Positions 8,601 to 16,580 are shown, counted from the stretch's first letter. The stretch is 64,000 bases of DNA from Bradyrhizobium sp. AZCC 2176 (GCF_036924645.1 NZ_JAZHRX010000001.1:5607501-5671500); one strand, 5' to 3'. Notes: generated from the letters alone by a model not told the origin. Translations and numbers: made by a program.

Positions 8601-9173
8601 GAATTCTCACGCGCCGTGAAGACCGGCGCGACGGCGGGGAGGGTCGCCGCGACCGTGGTGTCGCGGATGGAGCGGCGCACCAAGACCGGCAACAAGATGG
8701 GCATCATGGGGCTATCAGATCCGACCGGTCATTTCGAAGCCGTGCTGTTTTCCGAAGGCCTTGCGCAATATCGCGACGTATTGGAGCCAGGGGCTGCCGT
8801 ATTGCTGCAGCTCGGCGCCGAACTGCAGGGCGAAGATGTGCGCGCCCGGGTGCTGCATGCCGAGCCGCTGGACGACGCCGCCGCCAAGACGCAAAAGGGC
8901 CTGCGTATTTTCGTGCGCGACACCAAGCCGCTCGAATCGATCGCGCGACGGCTCAACATGCCGGAAGCCGCGCCAAACGGTGCGGCAAAGGGCCTGCCGG
9001 CGAAGCCCGCGCCCGCGCCATCGGGTGGTGCCGATGGCGACGTCTCGCTCGTCATGATGCTCGACCTCCAGACCGAGGTGGAGATGAAGCTGCCGGGCCG
9101 CTTCAAGGTCTCGCCGCAGATCGCCGGTGCGATCAAGGCGGTGGCCGGCGTGGTGGACGTGCAGACGCTATAG
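5667..9173 (+). CDS. dnaE: DNA polymerase III subunit alpha, replicative type
   Basis: 1168-residue catalytic subunit of the replicase. An N-terminal PHP domain opens with HLHVHSAYSLLKGS (residues 8-21). The palm carries PDFDIDFCQD near residue 411 and VKFDFLGLKT near 567, which supply the three catalytic aspartates. GPGRGSGAGSLVAYSL and RPGPM.NIPTYCARKHG are typical C-family motifs. Tandem helix-hairpin-helix and an OB-fold follow in the C-terminal 350 residues. Length and motifs fit DnaE1 rather than the shorter mutagenic DnaE2/ImuC, and no imuA/imuB is nearby. An SOS-controlled microprotein lies 186 bp upstream on the same strand, so some SOS-induced transcription could read into dnaE. The ribosome binding site is weak. 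Confidence 0.97.
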   Translation: MSSAGFVHLHVHSAYSLLKGSIKIAKLGELAKADRQPALALTDTDNMFGALEFSDKMAGYGIQPIVGCELAVDFGDQDPNARNALAATPSRIVLLAARERGYRSLMRLNSRAFLETPVHQSPHIKLEWLEGDAEDLIALTGGPDGPISLALHADHAALASARCERLASLFGDRLYIELQRHGIDKERRTETGLIDLAYAKGLPLVATNEPYFASNDDYEAHDALLCIAGGKLIAETDREQLTPDHRFKTRAEMAVLFADIPEALASTVEIAERCSFRPKTRKPILPRFTVGAGSGSDAASEEAGELKRQAEEGLARRLQVHGLSPGTTEEEYQNRLAFEIDVINRMNYAGYFLIVSDFIKWAKAHDIPVGPGRGSGAGSLVAYSLTITDLDPIRFGLLFERFLNPERVSMPDFDIDFCQDRRGEVIDYVQQRYGRDQVAQIITFGTLQARGVLRDVGRVLQMPYGQVDKLTKLVPQNPAAPVTLAQAIESEPKLQAFRDEDPVVARAFDIAQRLEGLTRHASTHAAGIVIGDRPLSELVPLYRDPKSDMPVTQFNMKWVEPAGLVKFDFLGLKTLTVLDVAVKLLRQRNIQVDLATLPIDDAPSYQMLARGDVVGVFQVESQGMRRALIDMRPDRFEDIIALVALYRPGPMANIPTYCARKHGDEEPEYLHPILEPILKETFGVIIYQEQVMQIAQVMAGYSLGDADLLRRAMGKKIRAEMEKQRAVFVAGAVKNGVPKGQADTIFELLAKFADYGFNKSHAAAYALVSYHTAYMKAHYPVEFLAASMTLELNNTDKLSEFRAEAQRLGIKVEAPNINRSGATFEVGENTIYYALAALKGVGPQAVELIVEERKKGAFTSLADFAARVNPRAINKRVIESLAAAGAFDTLDSNRARVFAGADAILAACQRSHEAATIGQNDMFGNASDAPTIMLPQIEPWLPAERLRREYDAIGFFLSGHPLDDYATVLKRLRVQSWAEFSRAVKTGATAGRVAATVVSRMERRTKTGNKMGIMGLSDPTGHFEAVLFSEGLAQYRDVLEPGAAVLLQLGAELQGEDVRARVLHAEPLDDAAAKTQKGLRIFVRDTKPLESIARRLNMPEAAPNGAAKGLPAKPAPAPSGGADGDVSLVMMLDLQTEVEMKLPGRFKVSPQIAGAIKAVAGVVDVQTL

Positions 9174-9193
9174 TAGTCAACCGACCGCGCGGC

Positions 9194-9565
9194 TCATGCC
9201 GCCGCCGGGACGAACACGCGCAGGCGATGGCCATCGGGATCGGCCGCGACAAAGGTGGTGCCAAAATCCATTTGCACGGGCTGCTGCAGGATGTTCAGCC
9301 CGCGCTTCTTCCAGTCGGCAAAGGTCGCCTCGACCGCGGCGGCATCATCGACGGTGAACGCAACTTCGCCGGCGCCGGGTTGCGCGGCGGCTGCCGGCTC
9401 CACGGTCTTGCGCGACCACAATCCCAGCATTACGCCTTCCGACAGCGGCAGCATCGCAAAGGTCGGCGAGCTTTCGACAATGGGCCGGCCGAGCAAATCG
9501 GAATAGAAGCTGGCGCTGGCCGGCGGGTTCTCGACGTAGAGCAGAACGAAGCTGAAATTTGGCAT
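9194..9565 (-). CDS. VOC family (glyoxalase/bleomycin-resistance fold) protein
   Basis: 123-residue cytoplasmic protein with the vicinal oxygen chelate fold. The opening FVLLYVENPPASASFYSDLLG and the closing TTFVAADPDGHRLRVFVPA are the usual paired beta-alpha-beta-beta-beta ends of these small dimeric enzymes. Substrate cannot be told from sequence. It lies 105 bp downstream of the WYL regulator on the same strand, an arrangement often seen for YafY-type regulators and a glyoxalase-like partner, so the regulator may control it. It converges with dnaE. Confidence 0.85.
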   Translation of the reverse strand: MPNFSFVLLYVENPPASASFYSDLLGRPIVESSPTFAMLPLSEGVMLGLWSRKTVEPAAAAQPGAGEVAFTVDDAAAVEATFADWKKRGLNILQQPVQMDFGTTFVAADPDGHRLRVFVPAAA

Positions 9566-9670
9566 TGGCAGGCTCCCGTTTGAACATCGCCGCCGAGCCG
9601 CCTTGCGACGTCCGGCATCAGTTCAGCGTAGGGCATGACCCTGCCAAAAACCGTCAGCAGTGAAATCGGT

Positions 9671-10360
9671 TCAGCGCTCGGCAATTCCCTCGCTCGCACG
9701 CCAATCCTTCAGCAGAACCTGACGGCGGCGTGGATAGCGCTTGTCGAGCGCGTGCACCTTGCCGATGCGGTCGGTCCGGAAATGCCGAAAACCCTCACGG
9801 AGTTCGCACCACGCCACGACGACACGCACGCGGTCGAAAAAGCCGAGGGCGAAAGGCCAGATGGTCCGCTTTGAACTGCGTCCGCTGCCGTCGATGTAGC
9901 CAATTCGCAACTTGCGCTCGGTCCGGATCGCCTGGCGAATGAGCGGCAGTTCGGCATCTCCTGCGGCGATCGCTTGTGCCGGCCCGATCAAGAGGCCCGA
10001 GGTATCGAGACCATCTTTCAGGTCGCGCGGAAGCACGGCCGCGATCTTCGCCAATGCGCTGCGTGCGGCGCCGCTCAAGGCCGCGTCGGTGCGGTCCGCC
10101 ACCCAGCGCGAGCCAAGCACGATCGCCTCGATTTCGTCTTCCGAGAACATCAGCGGCGGCAGCATGAATCCCGGACGCAGCACGTAGCCGACGCCCGGCT
10201 CGCCATCGATAGGCGCCCCCTGCGCATTGAGTGTTTCGATGTCGCGATAGAGTGTGCGCAGCGAAATCCCAAGTGCCTCGGCCAGCACCGCGCCGCTGAC
10301 GGCACGTCGATAGCCACGCAAAAGCTGAATGAGATCGAGCAGGCGCTGCGCGCGCGACAT
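9671..10360 (-). CDS. YafY-family transcriptional regulator (HTH-11 plus WYL domain)
   Basis: 229-residue DNA-binding regulator. An N-terminal winged helix-turn-helix (about residues 5-60, RLLDLIQLLRGYRRAVSG and ISLRTLYRDIETL) is followed by a C-terminal WYL ligand-sensing domain (about 135-215, LRIGYIDGSGRSSKRTIWPFALGF read in parts). WYL domains bind nucleotides or nucleic-acid fragments in several systems. The likely target is its own operon with the VOC gene. The 270 bp upstream (10361-10630) is shared with the divergent CBS-protein promoter region. Confidence 0.88.
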   Translation of the reverse strand: MSRAQRLLDLIQLLRGYRRAVSGAVLAEALGISLRTLYRDIETLNAQGAPIDGEPGVGYVLRPGFMLPPLMFSEDEIEAIVLGSRWVADRTDAALSGAARSALAKIAAVLPRDLKDGLDTSGLLIGPAQAIAAGDAELPLIRQAIRTERKLRIGYIDGSGRSSKRTIWPFALGFFDRVRVVVAWCELREGFRHFRTDRIGKVHALDKRYPRRRQVLLKDWRASEGIAER

Positions 10361-10557
10361 TAATCCGCCCCGTTACCAAGCCGACCAAAGTCTATCAGGG
10401 CACGCTGCCAAAACGTGTCAGCATCAGGCGCCATTGCCGGCTTGAGGGTGGGGACGGCGTAGCGCGCGGACCCGCTTCCGTCTACGCGCTACGGCGCCAT
10501 CGCCGACTTCAAGAAGTTGTCATTGCCTTTTTCGATTCCGTCCCAGCCGATCTGGCG

Positions 10558-10597
10558 TATAATCGAATCCAGGGGGAACTGTGCTGCATCACGTGAT
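10558..10597 (+). promoter_or_regulatory. Perfect TATAAT and CACGTG palindrome upstream of CBS gene
   Basis: TATAAT at 10558-10563 is a perfect -10 hexamer, unusual in such GC-rich DNA, although I see no good -35 at 16-18 bp. About 25 bp downstream is the perfect palindrome ATCACGTGAT (10588-10597), in the likely 5' leader. GGAGGT sits just before the CBS start codon. Confidence 0.4.
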
Positions 10598-10630
10598 TAT
10601 CACCTGAAATCGCAGTAACGGAGGTCCGCC

Positions 10631-11050
10631 ATGAAAGTTAAAGACGCGATGCACAAGGGCGTCGACTGGGTCAATCCCGACACCCCCATCACTGAAATCG
10701 CCAAGCTGATGCGAGAACATGACATCGGCTGTATTCCGATCGGAGAGGACGACAAGCTGATCGGGATGGTGACCGATCGCGACATCGTCTGCAAAGGACT
10801 TGCAAACGGCAAATTCGATCCCAGCCGTGCCCAGGCGCGTGACGTGATGACCGAAGGCATCCATTGCTGCCGGGAGGACGATGACCTTGCCAAGGCAGTC
10901 CATCACATGGAGACGCTGAAGGTTCGCCGGTTACCGGTGATCAACAAGAGCAAACGCATGGTCGGCATGATCAGCCTGGGTGACATCAGCCATTTTACGT
11001 CGGGCGAGTTGATGTCCGGCTACGTGAAGAGCGTTGCGGCCCATCACTGA
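10631..11050 (+). CDS. Tandem CBS-domain protein
   Basis: 139-residue cytoplasmic protein made of two CBS motifs (about residues 1-60 and 70-130) and nothing else. The first includes DTPITEIAKLMREHDIGCIP and the second DDLAKAVHHMETLKVRRLPV. Paired CBS domains form a Bateman module that binds adenine nucleotides or S-adenosylmethionine and acts as an energy sensor or partner protein. A good ribosome binding site (GGAGGT) precedes the ATG. It is monocistronic, with a strong hairpin downstream at 11090-11115. Its partner cannot be told from the neighbourhood. Confidence 0.88.
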   Translation: MKVKDAMHKGVDWVNPDTPITEIAKLMREHDIGCIPIGEDDKLIGMVTDRDIVCKGLANGKFDPSRAQARDVMTEGIHCCREDDDLAKAVHHMETLKVRRLPVINKSKRMVGMISLGDISHFTSGELMSGYVKSVAAHH

Positions 11051-11089
11051 AGCGGCGGCCTCTTGCGATCGAAGCGTCTTGAACGGCTT

Positions 11090-11115
11090 GCGCCTGTTCG
11101 ACCGCGAACAGGCGC
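11090..11115. terminator. Bidirectional hairpin between CBS gene and YbaK-domain gene
   Basis: Perfect 11-bp stem GCGCCTGTTCG / CGAACAGGCGC with a 4-base loop, between two convergent genes. A few Ts follow on the plus strand. It most likely ends both transcripts. Confidence 0.55.
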
Positions 11116-11173
11116 GGGGCGTTCTTCTTGAAATCGTTCGACCGCAGCGGCGCAGTCCGCAGGTCGAGCGACA

Positions 11174-11641
11174 TCAATCGTGCGTGCTGAAGTGGCCGCG
11201 CCAGGCCTTCGCCGTCAATCGCGCGAACTGCGCGCCTTCCATGCGGATCAGCGTGGCGTGATCGCCGCCTTCCATGTAGATGTGCCGCCGCGCATCGATG
11301 CTGTCGTCGACGATGACGTCCAGCCCGTAGCACTCGCCAACCGCCGGGATGGCTCCGATGTCGCAATCGACAAATATCTCGGCGATCTCCTTTTCGCTCG
11401 CCAGGTCGACCTTATGGCCGAGCTGACTTTTCAGGGTCGACAGATGCAAATGATGGGAGGCCGGAAGGACGGCCATCATGTAGCCGCCGTCACGGCGGAG
11501 CACGACGGCCTTGGCCAGCGCCTCGCCCGGCACATGGCAGGCCTCGGCTGTGCGGGTTGATGACATCGTAGGGGCGTGGGGGATCAGGTCGTAGGTGACG
11601 CTCTGATCCAGGTACTTCTGCAAGGTCGGGGCAACGGTCAT
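11174..11641 (-). CDS. YbaK/EbsC-domain aminoacyl-tRNA deacylase
   Basis: 155-residue stand-alone homologue of the ProRS INS editing domain. The conserved lysine lies in GEALAKAVVLRRDGGY, and the substrate-pocket glycine-proline region appears as GAIPAVGECYGLDVIVDDS. Family members (YbaK, ProXp types) hydrolyse mischarged tRNAs such as Ala- or Cys-tRNA-Pro in trans. Because ProRS at the start of this window lacks its own INS domain, such an activity is expected in this organism; whether this paralogue supplies it or has another specificity cannot be decided here. It converges with the CBS gene. Confidence 0.82.
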   Translation of the reverse strand: MTVAPTLQKYLDQSVTYDLIPHAPTMSSTRTAEACHVPGEALAKAVVLRRDGGYMMAVLPASHHLHLSTLKSQLGHKVDLASEKEIAEIFVDCDIGAIPAVGECYGLDVIVDDSIDARRHIYMEGGDHATLIRMEGAQFARLTAKAWRGHFSTHD

Positions 11642-11882
11642 GGCAGTTCCTCCATTGAATGGGCAATCCGCACACCGGGAGGAACTCGCGCAGTCGCCTC
11701 ACGATGCGGGCGAACACGATCTGGAGAGAAGGATACGCCCGTCGCGACGCCGCGACAATGCGAATTTCGGTGCCGGAACCGGGTGGAGCGGGGCGCCATG
11801 CCTTGTTGAGAGCGTATTTGTTCAAGAAACGTTCAGGTCAACGCGCGTTCTATGCGTTCGGGCGGTGACAGGGTGGGATCCC

Positions 11883-14276
11883 ATGCGGGTAGCAAGAAGT
11901 TTGTCGATCCTCTCGGTGTGTCTCGTCGCGATGTCCGGACTGGCGGGACATCCGAACACCGCCGCCGCGCAGCAGCCGGAAAAACGCATTGCGCTGGTGG
12001 TCGGCAATGCCGGCTATGTGAAGTCGCCGCTGGCGACGGCAGCCAACGATGCCGGACTGATCGCGCAGACCTTGCAGGCGGCCGGCTTCGATGTGATCGG
12101 CGCGCGCGATCTCGACGGCGACACGCTGCGCAAGAGTTTTCGCGATTTCATCCAGAAGGCCGAAAGCTCCGGGCCGGACACGGTCGCGATGGTGTACCTG
12201 GCCGGTTACGGGCTGCAGCTCGCGGGCGAGAACTATTTCGTGCCGGTCGATTCCGCGATCAACCGCGATACCGACGTGCCGATCGAGGCGCTGCGGACCG
12301 GCGACTACATCCGCCAACTCGCCTCGCTGCCGCTGAAGGCCGGAATCGTCGTGCTGGATGCGGCGCGGCAGCAGCCTTTCGTCAACGGACAGATCGCAGG
12401 CGGTCTCGCTTTGGTCGAGGCGGACCCGCATATGCTGATCGCGTTCAACGCGGCGCCCGGAACGGTGGCGCCGGCCGAGCAGGGATCGTACGGCATCTAC
12501 GCCCAGTCGCTGGCCGAGATGATCCGCACCGGCGGATTGCCGCTGCCGGAGGTGTTCAATCGCGTGCGACTTCGCGTCAACGAAGCGAGCAAGGGCGCGC
12601 AGGTGCCTTGGGACAGCCAGAAGGTCGATGCGGCCTTCACGTTCTTCGAGCGCGCCCCGGATGCGCCTGCCGCGGCGGCGCCGGATCAGGTCGCGGCCAT
12701 CCGCGACAAGCCGATCCGCGATCTCGGCGTGCAGGATGCCTACGCCGCCGTGCTGGAGCGCGACACGCTGCAAGGCTATGAGGATTTTCTCGCGGCCTAT
12801 CCCGGCGATCCCATGGCAAAGCGGGTGAGGGCGATCGCGGCGGCGCGGCGCGAAGCGATCACGTGGCGGCGCACCTACCGCGCCGACACGCCGAACGCCT
12901 ATTGGTCATATCTGCGACGCTATCCGAATGGGCCTCACGCCGCCGACGCGCGCCGCCGCCTTGCCATTCTCACCGCGCCGCTCGAGCCGCCACCGACGTT
13001 CGACGTCATCGACTACGACGTGCCGCCGCCACCGCCGGAGGAGATCATCTATGTCGACCGGCCGGTATTAGCCTTCGGCGATCCCGAGTTTGATTTTGTC
13101 GCGCCGCCACCGCCGCCGGTCTATTACCTGCCGCCGCCGCCGGATGACTTTGTGGTGCTGGAGCCACCGCCGCCGCCGATCGGCCTGTTCATCCTGCCGC
13201 AGCCTTTCTTTGTGCCGATACCAGTCTATGTGAGGCCGCCGCGCTATGTGGCGCCGCCGCCGAACAACATCATCTTTGCCAATATCCACAACAGAGCCGT
13301 CATCAACAACGTCATCAACAGACCGCCTCAAGCAGCTCAACCCGTGGCCGGGATTGGCGCCAAGGGTATCGGACCCGCGGGCGCCCCGGCGGCGGCAGTC
13401 GCGCCGAGGCAAGGTGGCGCCACCCCGACGTTGCCGCCTGCGGTCGCGCAACGGGCTACGCTGATCCAGCAGGGCAAAGCACCGGTGCCGCCGAGCGCCA
13501 CGATCAATCCTGCGGTGAAGGCTGGTTTGCCCGGTGCTCCGGCAGGGCAGACCGGAAGGCCGAACGCGACGCAGCCGGCGAATGCGCCGGGTACGCTACC
13601 TTCGACCCAGCCTTTGCCGAGGACCAATGCGCTGCCGGTTCCCGGCGCCCGGGGCGCGCCGCCTGCGCCTCCAAGCGCTGCGGTATCGCCGGGGGCAGTC
13701 AATCCGAACGCAAGGCTTGTGCCGGGAGCGTCGCCGCCAGGATCTGCCGCGCCGACCGCGCCCCGTGGCGCTACCGGGGCGGCTGCTCCGACGGCTCCGG
13801 CAGGCCAGCAGCCAAGGGTCGCAGCGCCGCCGCCCGGCGCCGCCGCGTCGCCAAAGCCCACCGCTGCAGTTGCACCGAAACCCCAATTGCAGCCTGAGCT
13901 GCGGCGAGCCCCGCCACCGTCCGCGGTGCACGTGGCAAGGCCACCACCGCCAGCAGCCCGCGTCGCTCCGGCGCCTCCACCACCGCGTATGGCCGCCCCG
14001 CCGCCGAGAATGGCCGCGCCATCCCCGCCAGCCGCGCGTATGGCCGCGCCGCCTCCACCGAGGATGGCTGCGCCATCCCCGCCACCCGCGCGTATGGCCG
14101 CGCCACCTCCACCGAGGATGGCTGCGCCATCCCCGCCACCCGCGCGTATGGCCGCGCCACCTCCACCAAGGATGGCCGCACCACCGCCGCCCCGGATGGC
14201 TGCGCCAGCGCCGCGTCCGGCTGCGCCTCCGCCGGCGGCGGCAGCCAGGAAGTGCCTGCCGGGCGCTCGATGCTGA
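11883..14276 (+). CDS. Secreted caspase-like (peptidase C14) protein with both catalytic residues lost, proline-rich tail
   Basis: 797-residue exported protein. The ATG at 11883 (MRVARSLSILSVCLVAMSG) is preferred over a longer frame from 11640 because it gives a clean signal peptide ending at AAAQQ. The caspase p20 fold covers about residues 35-260 (KRIALVVGNAGY, ENYFVPVDSAINRD). At the usual GHG position the sequence reads YLAGYGLQ, and at the usual DxCR position VVLDAARQQPF. Thus His is replaced by Tyr and Cys by Ala, and the protein should be proteolytically dead. Residues about 370-440 look like a short repeat or adaptor region. From about residue 365 onward it becomes proline-rich, with PPPPP stretches and an 18-residue tandem repeat near the end (13986-14213). 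Likely periplasmic or surface scaffold or decoy; role unknown. Confidence 0.82.
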   Translation: MRVARSLSILSVCLVAMSGLAGHPNTAAAQQPEKRIALVVGNAGYVKSPLATAANDAGLIAQTLQAAGFDVIGARDLDGDTLRKSFRDFIQKAESSGPDTVAMVYLAGYGLQLAGENYFVPVDSAINRDTDVPIEALRTGDYIRQLASLPLKAGIVVLDAARQQPFVNGQIAGGLALVEADPHMLIAFNAAPGTVAPAEQGSYGIYAQSLAEMIRTGGLPLPEVFNRVRLRVNEASKGAQVPWDSQKVDAAFTFFERAPDAPAAAAPDQVAAIRDKPIRDLGVQDAYAAVLERDTLQGYEDFLAAYPGDPMAKRVRAIAAARREAITWRRTYRADTPNAYWSYLRRYPNGPHAADARRRLAILTAPLEPPPTFDVIDYDVPPPPPEEIIYVDRPVLAFGDPEFDFVAPPPPPVYYLPPPPDDFVVLEPPPPPIGLFILPQPFFVPIPVYVRPPRYVAPPPNNIIFANIHNRAVINNVINRPPQAAQPVAGIGAKGIGPAGAPAAAVAPRQGGATPTLPPAVAQRATLIQQGKAPVPPSATINPAVKAGLPGAPAGQTGRPNATQPANAPGTLPSTQPLPRTNALPVPGARGAPPAPPSAAVSPGAVNPNARLVPGASPPGSAAPTAPRGATGAAAPTAPAGQQPRVAAPPPGAAASPKPTAAVAPKPQLQPELRRAPPPSAVHVARPPPPAARVAPAPPPPRMAAPPPRMAAPSPPAARMAAPPPPRMAAPSPPPARMAAPPPPRMAAPSPPPARMAAPPPPRMAAPPPPRMAAPAPRPAAPPPAAAARKCLPGARC
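13986..14213 (+). repeat. 54-bp tandem repeats encoding RMAAPPPPRMAAPSPPPA units
   Basis: Four in-frame units of 51-54 bp: the first at 13986-14036, full ones at 14037-14090 and 14091-14144, then a degenerate unit to about 14213. Each encodes two RMAAP-type half-units joined by prolines. The two middle units are nearly identical in DNA, which points to recent slippage or recombination. Confidence 0.85.
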
Positions 14277-14283
14277 TTGAATA

Positions 14284-14311
14284 ACGGGCCAGCCCCCTAA
14301 GTCTGGCCCGT
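14284..14311 (+). terminator. Hairpin after the pseudo-caspase gene
   Basis: Perfect 9-bp stem ACGGGCCAG / CTGGCCCGT with a 10-base loop, a few bases after the stop codon and upstream of rpsB. There is no T-run, so termination strength is uncertain. Confidence 0.45.
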
Positions 14312-14361
14312 GGCGGCCCTAAATCGCGGGGCTGGAAGGGTGAAAATCCGGCCGTATTTCC

Positions 14362-14389
14362 TTGCTTCTGGCTGGAATCCGGCTATATA
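14362..14389 (+). promoter_or_regulatory. Candidate rpsB promoter
   Basis: TTGCTT (14362-14367), a 16-bp spacer and TATATA (14384-14389), about 110 bp before the rpsB start codon. This would leave a leader long enough for autoregulation by S2, which is known in other bacteria; no specific leader structure was identified here. Confidence 0.4.
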
Positions 14390-14501
14390 GCGCGCCATCT
14401 CACACGGAAACATGGCTCTCAAAGGCCGTCCGGTGGCAGCCGGGCCAGTCAGGCTCGTTTGCTCACACGTTTCCGGAGGAACCAACCGGAGAACTATCAC
14501 T

Positions 14502-15500
14502 ATGGCGCTACCCGATTTTTCCATGCGTCAGCTCCTTGAAGCTGGCGTGCACTTTGGCCACCAATCGCACCGCTGGAATCCTAAGATGCAGGATTACATC
14601 TTCGGTGCCCGCAACAACATCCACATCATCGATCTCGCCCAGACCGTGCCGATGCTGCATCGCGCGCTGCAGGCGGTGTCCGACACCGTCGCCAAGGGCG
14701 GCCGTATCCTGTTCGTCGGCACCAAGCGCCAGGCGCAGGACGGCGTCGCCGAAGCGGCCAAGCGCTCGGCGCAGTATTTCGTCAATTCGCGCTGGCTCGG
14801 CGGCACGCTGACCAACTGGAAGACGATCTCGGGCTCGATCAAGCGCCTGCGTCATCTCGATGAGGTGCTCTCGTCCGGCGAGGCCAACTCCTACACCAAG
14901 AAGGAGCGGCTGACGCTGCAGCGCGAGCGCGACAAGCTCGACCGTTCGCTCGGCGGCATCAAGGACATGGGCGGTCTTCCCGACATGATCTTCGTGATCG
15001 ACACCAACAAGGAAGACATCGCGATCCAGGAAGCGCAGCGGCTCAATATTCCCGTTGCCGCGATCGTCGACACCAATTCCGACCCCAAGGGCATCACCTT
15101 CGTGGTGCCGGGCAATGACGACGCCGGCCGCGCCATTTCGCTGTATTGCGACCTGATTGCCCGCGCCGCCATCGATGGCATATCGCGCGCCCAGGGTGAC
15201 CACGGCATCGACATCGGCGCCGCCGTTCAGCCGGCCCGCGAGGAGATTCCGGCAGCTCCCCAACCGACCGGTTTCCAGGGTCTGGCCGGTCCGCGCGGCA
15301 CCGCCGACAACCTCAAGAAGCTTACCGGCGTGTCGGGTGCGATCGAGAAGAAGCTCAACGACCTCGGCATCTTCCATTACTGGCAGCTCGCCGAGCTCGA
15401 CCACGATACCGCCCACAAGATCGGCGAAGAGGTTGGCCTTCCGAGCCGGGCCGATGCCTGGGTCGCCCAGGCCAAGACCCTGACCGCGGAAGCGGAATAA
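14502..15500 (+). CDS. rpsB: 30S ribosomal protein S2 with C-terminal helix-hairpin-helix extension
   Basis: 332-residue S2, which sits between head and body of the 30S subunit and is needed to recruit S1. The core (about residues 1-235) opens [20 protein letters not shown] and includes [15 protein letters not shown] and [12 protein letters not shown]. It is about 90 residues longer than E. coli S2 (241). The extension contains [28 protein letters not shown], which looks like a helix-hairpin-helix (HhH5/DUF4332-like) domain of the sort found at the C-terminus of some rhizobial proteins. The start at 14502 is fixed by alignment and a preceding GGAGA; a longer frame from 14412 is rejected. First gene of the rpsB-tsf-pyrH-frr run. 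Confidence 0.97.
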   Translation: MALPDFSMRQLLEAGVHFGHQSHRWNPKMQDYIFGARNNIHIIDLAQTVPMLHRALQAVSDTVAKGGRILFVGTKRQAQDGVAEAAKRSAQYFVNSRWLGGTLTNWKTISGSIKRLRHLDEVLSSGEANSYTKKERLTLQRERDKLDRSLGGIKDMGGLPDMIFVIDTNKEDIAIQEAQRLNIPVAAIVDTNSDPKGITFVVPGNDDAGRAISLYCDLIARAAIDGISRAQGDHGIDIGAAVQPAREEIPAAPQPTGFQGLAGPRGTADNLKKLTGVSGAIEKKLNDLGIFHYWQLAELDHDTAHKIGEEVGLPSRADAWVAQAKTLTAEAE

Positions 15501-15634
15501 TTGGTACGCCGCGTGGCCGGGTCTTCCGGCCACCGGTTCTGCTCCCCAGATTACGGCATTCCCTGGAGCTGACGGCGGCACGGCGCAAAGCGCGCGCCGC
15601 GCCCGCGGCTAGCAGGCAAGAAGGATATTCGACG

Positions 15635-16561
15635 ATGGCAACGATCTCTGCGGCGATGGTCAAGGAACTGCGCGAGTCGACCGGCGCAGGCATGATGGAC
15701 TGCAAGGCAGCGCTGACCGAAACCTCCGGCGACATGCAGGCTGCCCAGGATTGGCTGCGCAAGAAGGGCCTGTCGAAGGCCGCCAAAAAGGCTGGCCGGG
15801 TGGCGGCTGAAGGCCTGATCGGCTCGGTGACGTCGGGCACCAAGGGCGTCGTGGTCGAGGTCAACTCCGAAACCGATTTCGTAGCCCGCAACGAGCAGTT
15901 CCAGGGCCTCGTCAAGATGATCGCGCAGGTCGCGCAGCGCGTCGGCGGCGATGTGGAAGCGATCAAGGCCGCGAAGGTCGGCGACGTCACGGTCGAGACC
16001 GCCATTTCGGACGCCATCGCCACCATCGGCGAGAACATGACGCTGCGCCGTGCGGCTTTGCTCGAAGTGGGCAAAGGCGTGGTGGCAAGCTACATCCATG
16101 GCGCCGTGATCGATGGCGCCGGCAAGATGGGCGTGCTGGTCGCGCTCGAATCGGCCGGCCAGACCGATGAGCTCACCCATCTCGGCCGTCAGTTGGCGAT
16201 GCATGTGGCCGCGACCAACCCGCAGGCGCTGGATCCGTCCGGCCTCGACCCCGCGGTCGTAAAGCGCGAGAAGGACGTACTGGCCGACAAGTATCGCCAG
16301 CAGGGCAAGCCGGAGAACGTGATCGAGAAGATCGTCGAGTCCGGCCTGAAGACCTATTACAAGGAAGTCTGCCTGCTGGAGCAGGCGTTCATCCACGACG
16401 AAAAGGGCAAGTCGGTAGCCCAGGCGGTAAAGGAAGCCGAAGGCAAGATCGGCGCGCCGGTGAAGATTACCGGATTTGTGCGCTATGCTCTCGGCGAGGG
16501 AATCGAAAAGCAGGAAACCGATTTCGCAGCCGAGGTCGCGGCGGCCAGCGGCAAGAAGTAA
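15635..16561 (+). CDS. tsf: Translation elongation factor Ts
   Basis: 308-residue nucleotide-exchange factor that recycles EF-Tu-GDP. The N-terminal UBA-like helix bundle reads [19 protein letters not shown], and the exchange core carries the diagnostic TDFV motif ([12 protein letters not shown]). Length fits the family. It follows rpsB by 134 bp, the classic pairing for co-expression with ribosome synthesis. The spacer shows no obvious promoter or T-run terminator. Confidence 0.97.
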   Translation: MATISAAMVKELRESTGAGMMDCKAALTETSGDMQAAQDWLRKKGLSKAAKKAGRVAAEGLIGSVTSGTKGVVVEVNSETDFVARNEQFQGLVKMIAQVAQRVGGDVEAIKAAKVGDVTVETAISDAIATIGENMTLRRAALLEVGKGVVASYIHGAVIDGAGKMGVLVALESAGQTDELTHLGRQLAMHVAATNPQALDPSGLDPAVVKREKDVLADKYRQQGKPENVIEKIVESGLKTYYKEVCLLEQAFIHDEKGKSVAQAVKEAEGKIGAPVKITGFVRYALGEGIEKQETDFAAEVAAASGKK

Positions 16562-16580
16562 CCGCTGCGGTCACAGTCTT

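Noticed and set aside
5667..9173. dnaE as the SOS mutagenic polymerase DnaE2/ImuC because of the LexA boxes upstream
   Set aside because: Length and domain make-up fit replicative DnaE1, no imuA/imuB neighbours, and the LexA boxes sit in front of the microprotein.
7337..9583. 748-residue plus-strand frame overlapping dnaE and the VOC gene
   Set aside because: Arg/Gly/Ala-rich translation without domains; it runs antisense through the VOC gene. Out-of-frame shadow.
13000..14276. Proline-rich repeats as a CRISPR-like array
   Set aside because: The repeats are contiguous, in frame and coding, without unique spacers.
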